From an uncultured Alphaproteobacteria bacterium (lineage in GTDB: Bacteria > Pseudomonadota > Alphaproteobacteria > Rhizobiales > Beijerinckiaceae): 64,000 nucleotides of DNA. The notes beneath the pieces were generated by a model. That model was not told where the DNA came from and ran no database searches. It worked only from the letters and a program-made list of their open reading frames with translations. The stretch covers positions 6,734-70,733 of the forward strand of contig CALKHP010000036.1 in NCBI GenBank assembly GCA_937988775.1, read 5' to 3'. A program made the translations under genes and the position numbers. Positions 25,597 to 33,114 of the stretch are shown piece after piece; the first letter of the stretch is position 1, and each line of letters begins with the position of its first letter.

Positions 25597-26925
25597 TTAC
25601 ATCATGCCCGGCGCGCCGAGATCGGTGCCGTCGATCATGCGGCTGTAGCGATAGGGGTGCGGATCGACGATCGGCGTGTCGCCGGCGATCAGGTCGGCGG
25701 CAAGACGGCCGGCACCGGGGCCGGTGCCGAAACCGTGCCCGCTGAACCCGGTCGACAGGAACAGGCCGGGCAGCGAATCGACGGCCGAGATGACCGGAAC
25801 CGCATCCGGCGTGCAATCGATCAGGCCGCCCCAGCTTTGCGCCACCTTCAACGTCTTGAACACGGGATAGACCTCGCCGAGCCGGTCGAGGCCCATGCGC
25901 ACCAGGGCGGGATCGGGCGGCGGATCGAGTGTCCGCATGCGCTCGAACGGCGAGGTTTGGTCGAGCTTCCAGCGCGTGAAGGATTGCGGGCCGCTGAAGA
26001 AGCCGCGGCCGAGGGAGAACTTCAGCTTGGCGCGCCGCTTCTTGAACATCGGCCAGAACTGCCGAGAGTAGAGCAGGCCCTGCGGCGTGATCTCGAGCAG
26101 GCCCCGGCCGCTCAGGCCGACGGTGTAACCGCCATCGAGCCGGCGCCGGATGGTGACGTCGGACATGGCGAGGCCGCCCGGCGTCACTTCTTCCGCCGGT
26201 TCGGTGAAGAACGAGGTCGATTTCACGCAGGCCTGCGCCAGGCGCAGCCCTTCATTGCGGCAAAACAGCGAGGCCCAGGCGCCGCCGGCGCATAGCACGG
26301 CGCTGGCGCCGATGCGGCCCTTCTCGGTGACGACGCCGGAGACGCGGCCGGCGCTGATCTCCAGGCCGCGCACGGCGCAATCCTGATGGATCGTCGCGCC
26401 GTGCTTTCGGGCGCCTTCGGCAATGGTCGGGCCGGCCATCGCCGGCTCGGCCCGGCCATCGCTCGGCGAGTGCAGCCCGCCGATCCAGTCCTCGGTGCTG
26501 CCCGGCGTCATCGCCTTGGCCTCGGCGGCGCTGAGGATGCGGCTGTGGAACTGGAATTCCCGCGCCCGGTTGATCCACGCTTCCCATTCGGCCAACTCGG
26601 CCGGATTGCGCGTCACGTAGATCAGGCCGGTGCGGCGAAAGCCGGTATCGGCGCCGAGCTCCTCGTTCAGGCTGTCCCACATCGCCACCGAATGCATGGC
26701 GAGCGGCAGCTCCCGGAGATCGCGATTCTGCTGGCGGCACCAGCCCCAGTTGCGGCTCGATTGCTCGCCGCACACGTTGCCCTTGTCGAGCAGCGCCACG
26801 GAATGGCCCTTCCTGGCCAGCGCGTAGGCGGCGGAACAGCCGGCGATGCCGGCGCCGATAATAACGATATCGGCGGCCGGCGGCAGTTTTTCATCACTCG
26901 AGATGCGCTTGACGGGAGGGGACAT
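25597..26925 (-). CDS. FAD-dependent amine/amino acid oxidase (DAO family)
   Basis: A 442-residue flavoprotein of the D-amino-acid-oxidase fold. IVIIGAGIAGCSAAYALARKG (residues 20-40) binds FAD; GEQSSRNWGWCRQQNRD follows. The C-terminal SWGGLIDCTPDAVPVI and FLSTGFSGHGFGTGPGAG blocks complete the FAD site. It should oxidise an amino acid, N-methyl amino acid or amine. It lies 50 bases downstream of the XRE-cupin regulator on the same strand and is probably under its control. Start 26925 gives the short N-terminal tail usual for this group; the frame remains open upstream inside the regulator gene. Confidence 0.88.
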   Translation of the reverse strand: MSPPVKRISSDEKLPPAADIVIIGAGIAGCSAAYALARKGHSVALLDKGNVCGEQSSRNWGWCRQQNRDLRELPLAMHSVAMWDSLNEELGADTGFRRTGLIYVTRNPAELAEWEAWINRAREFQFHSRILSAAEAKAMTPGSTEDWIGGLHSPSDGRAEPAMAGPTIAEGARKHGATIHQDCAVRGLEISAGRVSGVVTEKGRIGASAVLCAGGAWASLFCRNEGLRLAQACVKSTSFFTEPAEEVTPGGLAMSDVTIRRRLDGGYTVGLSGRGLLEITPQGLLYSRQFWPMFKKRRAKLKFSLGRGFFSGPQSFTRWKLDQTSPFERMRTLDPPPDPALVRMGLDRLGEVYPVFKTLKVAQSWGGLIDCTPDAVPVISAVDSLPGLFLSTGFSGHGFGTGPGAGRLAADLIAGDTPIVDPHPYRYSRMIDGTDLGAPGMM

Positions 26926-26975
26926 CGGCGGGCCTTGATTTTCCGTGAACCTGGTTTTCGTGAACTTGGTTGCTG

Positions 26976-27572
26976 TCAGATATGCGTGTCGAGCACGCTC
27001 ATGATCCAGAGCAATGTCGCCTCCCGGTCGGAGCGGTTGCGGACCTGATGCGGGATTTCGCTGGAGAACTGGAAGCTGTCGCCTTCCTCGAGGTCGCAGA
27101 GGCTGTCGCCGACCTTGAGCTGCACGCGCCCCGCCATCACATAGCCGCCCTTCTGGCCACGGCCGATCAGCACGTCCTCGCTCTCGCTGTCCGGGGGCAT
27201 CTTGATCAGCATGAAGCGCAGGTTCTGGTCGGCCTGCGACAGCAGTTCCTTGATGAGGCCGCTCCGGCTCATGATGATCGTCGGCCGCTCCGACTGGCGG
27301 CGCACGAAAGGCGGCTCGCCCGTCGCGCGCGCCTCGCCGCGATCGAGGAATTCCCACAGGTTGACGCCGAGCGCGGCACGCAGGCGTTGCAGCGTCTTGA
27401 TCGACGGATTGGAGACGCCACGCTCGATCTGGCTGATATTGCCGGCCGAGACGCCGGCCGCCGCCGCAAGCTGGTGGATCGTCAGGTTGCGCTGATTGCG
27501 CAAGCCGCGCAGCCTCTCACCAATTTCCCGTGGGTCGATGGCGGATGCTGGAGTCGCCGTGGCTGGCTTCAT
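26976..27572 (-). CDS. XRE-cupin regulator, PuuR-like
   Basis: A 198-residue regulator: helix-turn-helix at residues 17-70 (ERLRGLRNQRNLTIHQLA, NISQIERGVSNPSIKTL) and a cupin sensor at about 115-195 (VLIGRGQKGGYVMAGRVQ, LEEGDSFQFSSEIPH). This is the architecture and size of PuuR, the putrescine-utilisation repressor. The start is placed at ATG 27572; the frame extends far upstream but that part has no regulator features. It is divergent from a polar-amino-acid importer and upstream of an oxidase. The flanking gap has two PuuR-box-like sites. Confidence 0.87.
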   Translation of the reverse strand: MKPATATPASAIDPREIGERLRGLRNQRNLTIHQLAAAAGVSAGNISQIERGVSNPSIKTLQRLRAALGVNLWEFLDRGEARATGEPPFVRRQSERPTIIMSRSGLIKELLSQADQNLRFMLIKMPPDSESEDVLIGRGQKGGYVMAGRVQLKVGDSLCDLEEGDSFQFSSEIPHQVRNRSDREATLLWIMSVLDTHI

Positions 27573-27586
27573 TCCTGGCCCGAACA

Positions 27587-27599
27587 CTTCATTTTTATG
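27587..27599. promoter_or_regulatory. PuuR-box-like motif next to the XRE-cupin gene
   Basis: CTTCATTTTTATG lies 15 bases before the regulator's start codon. It matches 11 of 13 positions of the site at 27776-27788 read on the other strand (CTTCATTATAATG). The A/T core in a GC-rich gap and the likeness to the E. coli PuuR box make autoregulation plausible. Confidence 0.45.
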
Positions 27600-27690
27600 T
27601 CTGCTCCTGCGAGCGGCTGCGTTGCATATATTTAGCGGGCTTTGCGGGTGAGTGCAATCTATCTTGCTGTTTTGCGGCGGATGGGTGCCA

Positions 27691-27730
27691 GATTTGGCTA
27701 AAATCAGGCTGAATCCGCCACTAGGCTGGC
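27691..27730. promoter_or_regulatory. 40-base element shared with the region upstream of the first GNAT gene
   Basis: GATTTGGC (27691-27698), an AAAAT core, ATCCGCC (27713-27719) and AGGCTGGC (27723-27730) recur in the same order and almost the same spacing at 32163-32201. The element lies about 115 bases before the binding-protein gene. It may be a regulator site or an old duplicated promoter segment. Confidence 0.45.
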
Positions 27731-27762
27731 CTGAGCGCGGCCGCGCGAGGAATGCGCGGCTC

Positions 27763-27788
27763 TTGACAACAAAATCATTATAATGAAG
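27763..27788 (+). promoter_or_regulatory. Promoter/operator region of the polar-amino-acid importer
   Basis: A perfect TTGACA (27763-27768) is followed only ten bases later by a perfect TATAAT (27779-27784), too close to act together as -35 and -10. The TATAAT sits in a 12-base palindrome TCATTATAATGA (27775-27786) that resembles the PuuR box. The most likely reading is a repressor operator next to or over a promoter. Confidence 0.5.
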
Positions 27789-27843
27789 CCTGCTCTGACG
27801 CGGCGGCATCAAGACCATCAAAAAGCACGTGGAGGAGACAGTC

Positions 27844-28800
27844 ATGCTTGATCGAGCGACATTCGATATTTCGCGCCGGAGCCTGTTGCGCGCCGGAGCG
27901 GGCTTGGGTGCCGGCCTGCTGGGCGGCCTTGGCGGCGCGGGACGCGCATTGGCGGCCGACAAGCCGAAATTCAAGACCGTCAACGAGGGCGTCATCACGA
28001 TCGCGATGAGCGGCGTGATGCCGGTCACCGGATTCAAGGACGGCAAGATCACCGGCAGCGACGCTGAAATGATCGTCGCCATCGCGGAGAAGCTCGGGCT
28101 CGGCGTCAAGCCCAACATCATGGCCTGGGCCGCGACCGTGGAATCGATCAGGTCGGGCCGCGCCGATATCATGTGCGGCGACATGGGTTGGACGGCGCCG
28201 CGCGCCAACGCGATGCTGCTGACCGATGAAATCTATTACGGCACGAATTTCGTGACGATGAAGAAGAGCATGCCGTTCAACGGCACCTTCAACGTCAACG
28301 ATGCCAAGGGCTACAGTGTCGGCAGCGGCACCGGTTACAGCTACGTGCCGGATATCAAGAAAATCCCCGGCGTCAAGGAAGTGAAACTCTATGACAGCGT
28401 CGATGCCTGCGTGCGCGACGTGCTGGCCGGGCGCCTCGACCTGGCCGTGCTCGACAGCATGACGGTCGATTACATGCTGCTCCAGAATCCGAATCTCGAT
28501 CTCAAGCAGGTGCCGGTCACGCCCAACGACCAATATCCGCATCTGTCCGGCAAGGGGCATGCGGTGATGGGCATGAGCCTCGAAAATCCCGATATGTTCG
28601 ACGCCGTGAATGCCGGCGTGAAATGGCTGTGGCGCACCAAGAAGAACGCCGAACTGCTCAAGGAAAACGGCATGACGAGCCCGAGCTACCTGGAAAAGGC
28701 CGACAAGAACCCGCGCATCGGCGTGGATCGCGACGGGAAGGGCAATATCCTCGGGCCGGCCGCGCATACGCCGAAGGATTTCTCGGCCCTATTCGCGTAA
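27844..28800 (+). CDS. Polar amino acid/opine-type ABC transporter substrate-binding protein
   Basis: A 318-residue family 3 binding protein. The N-terminus has SRRSLLRAGAG followed by a Gly/Ala/Leu-rich run ending RALAA, a good twin-arginine (Tat) signal, so it is probably exported folded. GSDAEMIVAIAEKLGL, SGRADIMCGDMGWTAPRA and ENPDMFDAVNAGVKWL are family blocks. The ATG at 27844 follows GGAGGAGACA. With the ATPase and two permeases downstream it forms a complete importer. The adjacent oxidases and PuuR-like regulator suggest an amino acid, amine or derived ligand. Confidence 0.88.
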   Translation: MLDRATFDISRRSLLRAGAGLGAGLLGGLGGAGRALAADKPKFKTVNEGVITIAMSGVMPVTGFKDGKITGSDAEMIVAIAEKLGLGVKPNIMAWAATVESIRSGRADIMCGDMGWTAPRANAMLLTDEIYYGTNFVTMKKSMPFNGTFNVNDAKGYSVGSGTGYSYVPDIKKIPGVKEVKLYDSVDACVRDVLAGRLDLAVLDSMTVDYMLLQNPNLDLKQVPVTPNDQYPHLSGKGHAVMGMSLENPDMFDAVNAGVKWLWRTKKNAELLKENGMTSPSYLEKADKNPRIGVDRDGKGNILGPAAHTPKDFSALFA

Positions 28801-28839
28801 GCGCCCTTGCCGTGCTCGGGGCAGCAGAGACGATGATCC

Positions 28840-28869
28840 GGCGGGCGGGAGCGTGCGAAGCCGCCCGCC
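28840..28869. repeat. Intercistronic hairpin after the binding-protein gene
   Basis: GGCGGGCGG (28840-28848) and CCGCCCGCC (28861-28869) give a perfect 9-bp GC stem with a 12-base loop, between the binding-protein stop and the ATPase start. No T-run follows. Such hairpins can protect the upstream message and reduce read-through, raising binding protein over membrane subunits. Confidence 0.6.
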
Positions 28870-28909
28870 CATGCCGCGCGCTTCCAGGGAAAATGCATGA
28901 GATGAGTAG

Positions 28910-29731
28910 ATGACGCAGCACGGCGCCCCGGCGACATCCTCGTGCGAAACGGCGGTTCCGCTCGTGCGCATCGAGGCGCTGCATAAGCGATACGGGCATC
29001 TCGAAGTGCTCAAGGGCATCGATATCGATGTCGCGGCCGGCGAGAAAGTATCGATCATCGGGCCGAGCGGCTCGGGCAAGACGACGCTTCTGCGTTGCAT
29101 CAACTATATCGAGAAACCGTCGGACGGCCAAATCTACATCGATGGCCAGCTGATCGGTCAAAAGCGCGCGGCGAAAGGCTATGGCGAGCTTCCCGACCGG
29201 GTTCTGGCGCGGCAGCGCTCGCAGATCGGCATGGTCTTCCAGCGCTTCAACCTGTTCCCGCATCTCACCGTGCTGCAGAACATCCAGATCGGCCCGGTCA
29301 AGGTGTTGAAACAGCCGCCCGAGGCGGTGCGCGAGCATGCGCTCGACCTGCTGAACAAGGTCGGCCTCGCCGACAAGCGCGATGCCTATCCCGAAATGCT
29401 CTCCGGCGGCCAGCAGCAGCGCGTGGCGATCGCCCGTGCGCTGGCGATGCGGCCGCGCCTGATGCTGTTCGACGAGGCGACCTCGGCGCTTGATCCGGAG
29501 CTGGTCGGCGAGGTGCTCAACGTGATGGCGCAACTGGCGGCCGAGGGCATGACGATGATCATCGTCACGCATGAAATGCAGTTCGCCGAGGAAATCTCCG
29601 ACCGGGTGATCTTCATGGATGGCGGCAAGGTGGTGGAGCAGGGCGACCCCGCTCACATCTTCCACCGGCCGTGCCATGACCGGACGCGCAATTTCCTGCG
29701 CGCCATCCTGCGCAAGCAAGTGCTGCAATGA
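28910..29731 (+). CDS. Polar amino acid ABC transporter ATP-binding protein
   Basis: A 273-residue ATPase of the HisP/GlnQ group. Walker A is GPSGSGKTT (about residues 45-53), then FQRFNLFPHLTVLQN at the Q-loop, signature LSGGQQQRVAIARA, Walker B LMLFDEATSALDPEL and the switch His in VTHEM. Ala instead of Pro after the Walker B Glu is normal for this group. The first 20 residues are an extension. It overlaps the first permease gene (ATGA). Confidence 0.93.
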   Translation: MTQHGAPATSSCETAVPLVRIEALHKRYGHLEVLKGIDIDVAAGEKVSIIGPSGSGKTTLLRCINYIEKPSDGQIYIDGQLIGQKRAAKGYGELPDRVLARQRSQIGMVFQRFNLFPHLTVLQNIQIGPVKVLKQPPEAVREHALDLLNKVGLADKRDAYPEMLSGGQQQRVAIARALAMRPRLMLFDEATSALDPELVGEVLNVMAQLAAEGMTMIIVTHEMQFAEEISDRVIFMDGGKVVEQGDPAHIFHRPCHDRTRNFLRAILRKQVLQ

Positions 29732-30399
29732 CGGATTGGGCGCGCACCTACGAGAATCTGCCGTATTTTCTCGATGCGCTCCTGACCGGCGCGGTGATGA
29801 CGGCGATCGTCACCGCCGGCGGCTTCATCGTCTCGGTGCTGCTCGGGCTGGTGCTTGCCGGCTGCAAGACCTCGCGCTCGCGGCTCCTGAGGACGTTCGC
29901 CTATATCTATGTCGAAATCTTCAGGGCCGTGCCGGTGCTGACGCAGCTCTTCGTGATCTATTTCGGGCTCGGTTCGATCGGCATCAAGCTTGACCCGATC
30001 CCGGCCGCGATCATCGGCTTCGGCCTGAATGGCGGCGCCTACCTGACCGAGGTGTTCCGGGCCGGTATCGCGGCGATCGATCGCGGGCAGAGCGAGGCGG
30101 CGATCGCCATCGGCATGACGCGCGGCATGGCCTTGCGCACGATCATCCTGCCGCAGACGGTGAGGGTCGTGCTGCCGCCGATCGCCAATTTCGCCATCGG
30201 CCTGCTCAAGGATACCTCGCTTGCCTCGGCCGTGGCTGCGCCGGAACTGAGCTTCCAGGCCCATATGCTCGCCGACCGCACCTTCCTGACCACGCAGATC
30301 TACCTGCTCGTGGCGCTGTTCTACCTGGCGATGAGCGTGCCCTTGTCATGGCTGTCGCGGCGGCTGGAGCGGCGCGCCTCACGCGGGGTGCGCGCATGA
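29728..30399 (+). CDS. Polar amino acid ABC transporter permease (HisQ/HisM type), first
   Basis: A 223-residue permease with about five membrane segments. YVEIFRAVPVLTQLFVIYFGL and GGAYLTEVFRAGIAAIDRGQSEAA (the ATPase-contact loop) are the marks of the HisQM/GlnP family. It overlaps the ATPase gene upstream and the second permease downstream by ATGA, giving a tightly coupled heterodimer. Confidence 0.92.
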   Translation: MTDWARTYENLPYFLDALLTGAVMTAIVTAGGFIVSVLLGLVLAGCKTSRSRLLRTFAYIYVEIFRAVPVLTQLFVIYFGLGSIGIKLDPIPAAIIGFGLNGGAYLTEVFRAGIAAIDRGQSEAAIAIGMTRGMALRTIILPQTVRVVLPPIANFAIGLLKDTSLASAVAAPELSFQAHMLADRTFLTTQIYLLVALFYLAMSVPLSWLSRRLERRASRGVRA

Positions 30400-31088
30400 T
30401 CTCGCCGCGCATGCTTGCCCTGATCGGCGAATGGATGCCGCAATTGATCGAGGCGGCGGGCTATACGCTGAAAATGACCGTGCTGGCCTATATGCTGGGC
30501 GCGGTCATCGGGCTGGCGCTTGCCCTTGGCGGCATGGCGCGGCAGCGCTGGATCGTGATTTGCTGCCGCGGTTATATCGAGTTCGTGCGCGGCACGCCGA
30601 CCCTGACCCAGCTTTTCCTGGTGTATTTCGGGCTGACCTCGTTCGGCATTGCCCTGCCGAGCTTCGAGGCCGCCGTGGTGACGCTCGGGCTGCATTACGC
30701 CGCCTATATGGCCGAAATTTATCGCTCCGGCATTTCGTCGGTGCATGGCGGCCAGCAGGAGGCGGCCCAGGCCATCGGCATGACGCGCGGCGAGGCGATG
30801 CGCTATATCATCCTGCCGCAATCGCTGCGGGTCATCCTGCCGCCGATGGCCAATTCGGCGATTTCGCTGCTCAAGGACACCTCCGTCGCCTCGCTGATCT
30901 CCGCGCCGGAGATCATGCTGCGCGCCAACGATCTGGCAAGCCAGTACTACATGCCGATGCAGCTCTACCTGATCACCGGCGCGATGTATTTCGTGCTGGC
31001 ATATCCGCTGTCGCTCGGTGTGCGCTATCTGGAATGGCTGACGAGCCGCGGCCATCGCAGCACCATTGCCGGCCCGGCCGCCGGATAG
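30396..31088 (+). CDS. Polar amino acid ABC transporter permease (HisQ/HisM type), second
   Basis: A 230-residue second permease. IEFVRGTPTLTQLFLVYFGL and YAAYMAEIYRSGISSVHGGQQEAA are the family blocks. The start at 30396 overlaps the stop of the first permease (ATGA); an in-frame upstream codon lies inside that gene and is less likely. It is the last clear transporter gene; the reductase gene follows after 134 bases. Confidence 0.92.
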   Translation: MISPRMLALIGEWMPQLIEAAGYTLKMTVLAYMLGAVIGLALALGGMARQRWIVICCRGYIEFVRGTPTLTQLFLVYFGLTSFGIALPSFEAAVVTLGLHYAAYMAEIYRSGISSVHGGQQEAAQAIGMTRGEAMRYIILPQSLRVILPPMANSAISLLKDTSVASLISAPEIMLRANDLASQYYMPMQLYLITGAMYFVLAYPLSLGVRYLEWLTSRGHRSTIAGPAAG

Positions 31089-31222
31089 GGCCGGGCGGCG
31101 AGATTTCCGGCAAGGCCGGAGCGCGCTTGCACGATGGCGGTTCGTCCTGTTCGATCATGCTAGGCTCCCAACAGCCGGCCTTGCCGCTTGTTCTCAAGGT
31201 CATATCCTCACACGGAAACCGC

Positions 31223-32143
31223 ATGACATTCCTAATCCTGTCCTACCCTGCCCGTGTCGCCACCTTCCGGCAGGTCTTTGCCCGCGATCTGCCCGAGGTC
31301 GGTTTCGCCGACGATGCCGGCGCCGTCGATGCGGCGGATGTGCGCTACCTGATGACATGGGTGCCTCCGGAAGACCTCGAGACGCGCTATCCGAACCTCG
31401 AATTGCTGTTCTCGACCGGCGCCGGCATCGACCAGTTTGCCACGATGCCGGCCGGCGCCAAGCTGGTTCGCATGGTCGAGGAGGGCGTGACATCGCTGGT
31501 GCGCGATTATGTCGTGATGGGCGTGCTGGGATTGCATCGCGATCTGCCGGCATATCTTGAGCAGCAGAAGCACAAGATCTGGAAAGTCGGCGATTTCGCC
31601 TGGGCCGACCAACGCCGCGTCGGCATCCTCGGCCTCGGCGAATTGGGCCTGGCCGTGGCGAACGCGCTCCGGCCGTTCGGCTTTCAGCTGTCGGGGTGGA
31701 GCCGCAGCCCGAAATCGATTGCCGGCGTTGCTTGCCACCACGGTGCCGATGGGCTCAGCGCCATGCTGGCGCAGACCGATATCCTGGTGTGCCTGCTGCC
31801 GCTGACCGCCGAGACGCGCCATATCCTGAATGCCACGCTGTTCGCGCGACTGCCGCGCGGTGCCGGGCTGGTCCAGGCCGGGCGTGGCGGCCATCTCGAT
31901 CAGGACGCGCTGCTTGCCGCGCTCGATTCGGGACAACTGTCCGGCGCCTTCATCGACGTGACCGATCCCGAGCCGCTGCCGGCCGATCATCCGCTCTGGC
32001 ATCAGCCGCGCGTTGTGTTGACGCCGCATATTGCCGGGCATACGCGCTCGGAAACGGCGGCTGCGGCGACGGTCGAGAATATCCGCCGCCACCTGAGCGG
32101 GCTGCCGCCGAAAGGGCTGGTCGAACCGGGGCGCGGCTATTGA
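31223..32143 (+). CDS. ghrA: Glyoxylate/hydroxypyruvate reductase A-like 2-hydroxyacid dehydrogenase
   Basis: A 306-residue D-2-hydroxyacid dehydrogenase. VGILGLGELGLAVA is the NAD(P)-binding motif. The catalytic Arg is in LVQAGRGGHLDQDAL, the Glu in DVTDPEPLPADHPLW, and the His in LTPHIAGHT. Early blocks (YLMTWVPPEDL, STGAGIDQF) match GhrA, which reduces glyoxylate, hydroxypyruvate and other 2-oxo acids. Near the oxidases, which release 2-oxo acids, it may reduce the keto product; that is inference. The ATG 31223 gives the usual length. Confidence 0.87.
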   Translation: MTFLILSYPARVATFRQVFARDLPEVGFADDAGAVDAADVRYLMTWVPPEDLETRYPNLELLFSTGAGIDQFATMPAGAKLVRMVEEGVTSLVRDYVVMGVLGLHRDLPAYLEQQKHKIWKVGDFAWADQRRVGILGLGELGLAVANALRPFGFQLSGWSRSPKSIAGVACHHGADGLSAMLAQTDILVCLLPLTAETRHILNATLFARLPRGAGLVQAGRGGHLDQDALLAALDSGQLSGAFIDVTDPEPLPADHPLWHQPRVVLTPHIAGHTRSETAAAATVENIRRHLSGLPPKGLVEPGRGY

Positions 32144-32162
32144 CGGCACGCCGGCGCGCCCG

Positions 32163-32201
32163 GATTTGGCAGAAAATGCCGCATCCGCCCCGCAGGCTGG
32201 C
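32163..32201. promoter_or_regulatory. Shared upstream element before the first GNAT gene
   Basis: GATTTGGC (32163-32170), ATCCGCC (32183-32189) and AGGCTGGC (32194-32201) match the element at 27691-27730 in order and spacing. Inside it GCAGAAAATGCCGCA (32169-32183) recurs exactly, inverted, at 35204-35218 before the second GNAT gene. It lies about 55 bases before the likely ATG. Confidence 0.5.
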
Positions 32202-32255
32202 GCAAGCCTCTCCCGGTTCCATGGCAGGATCGGGTGCAATGGCAATGGGGTTTTC

Positions 32256-33107
32256 ATGCACAATGCTGCGATAGGAGCGGTGACGATCGTCGATCTGGCC
32301 GCCGGACATATTGGCGAGGCGCACCGGCTATCGCTGCAGGAGGCGTGGCCGCATCGCGTCGCGGACTGGGAATTCATGCTCGGTTTCAGCGAGGGCATTG
32401 GCGCGCTGTGCGACGGCAAGCTCGTCGGCACCGCGCTCCTCACGCCTTACGGTGCGACGGGAGCGACCTGCAACATGATCATTGTCGATCCGTCGATGCG
32501 CGGCATTGGGCTTGGCCGCCGGTTGATGGAAACGGTGCTGGAGCGGGCAGGGGGACGCGAATGCCGGCTGACCGCCACGGCATCGGGCCTGCCGCTTTAC
32601 GAAAAGCTCGGCTTCGCCGCTGCCGGCGAGATCAGCCAATATCAAGGCGTGGTCGCGCCGCTGGTTATGCCGGACGGCGTTTCCGAAGCGGGACCGGGCG
32701 ATCTCGCCGCGCTTATCGCATTGGATCGCGCGGCGATCGGGCTCGAGCGCGGCGCGTTGCTCGCGCGGCTGGCCGCCGAACGCCCTTTCCTCGTGCTGCG
32801 GGACGCTTCGGGGCTTCGCGGTTCTGTCTCCTGCCGGGCCTTCGGGCGCGGCGCGCTGGCGGGGCCGCTGGCGGCGCGCGATGACGAGGCGGCCGGCATG
32901 CTGTTCCAGGCGGCGCTCGCATCGCATGCCGGGCAGTTCCTGCGCGTCGATCTCACCGGCGCCGGAATGCGCCATCGCGCCATGATCGCGGCGGCGGGGC
33001 TCGTCCATGTCGGCGGCGGCGTGGCGATGATCCGGCCGGGCACCACGCGGTGCCATGCTTCCGGCGATGCCGAAATCCATGCGCTGGCGAGCCAGGCGCT
33101 GTGCTGA
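32256..33107 (+). CDS. GNAT family acetyltransferase with extra C-terminal domain, first copy
   Basis: A 283-residue two-domain GNAT protein. Residues 1-135 are the acetyl-CoA-binding GNAT core (MIIVDPSMRGIGLGRRLMETVL gives the RGxGLG pyrophosphate loop, and LPLYEKLGF the usual C-terminal strand). The second half resembles the extra domain of this GNAT subgroup (GRGALAGPLAA). WPHRVADWEFML is shared with the second copy at 35342-36196. The start is uncertain: ATG 32256 has GGGG upstream, while the frame opens at 32166. Converges on an oxidase. Substrate unknown; an amine or amino acid is likely from context. Confidence 0.8.
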   Translation: MHNAAIGAVTIVDLAAGHIGEAHRLSLQEAWPHRVADWEFMLGFSEGIGALCDGKLVGTALLTPYGATGATCNMIIVDPSMRGIGLGRRLMETVLERAGGRECRLTATASGLPLYEKLGFAAAGEISQYQGVVAPLVMPDGVSEAGPGDLAALIALDRAAIGLERGALLARLAAERPFLVLRDASGLRGSVSCRAFGRGALAGPLAARDDEAAGMLFQAALASHAGQFLRVDLTGAGMRHRAMIAAAGLVHVGGGVAMIRPGTTRCHASGDAEIHALASQALC

Positions 33108-33114
33108 AGTCGGT

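Noticed and set aside
27763..27784. TTGACA and TATAAT as one promoter
   Set aside because: They are only ten bases apart, so they cannot act together as -35 and -10; kept only as an operator region with uncertain promoter.
31106..31120. TCCGGC-AAG-GCCGGA as a terminator after the second polar-amino-acid permease
   Set aside because: The stem is six bases and is followed by GCGCGCTTG rather than a T-run; such short GC stems are expected by chance here.
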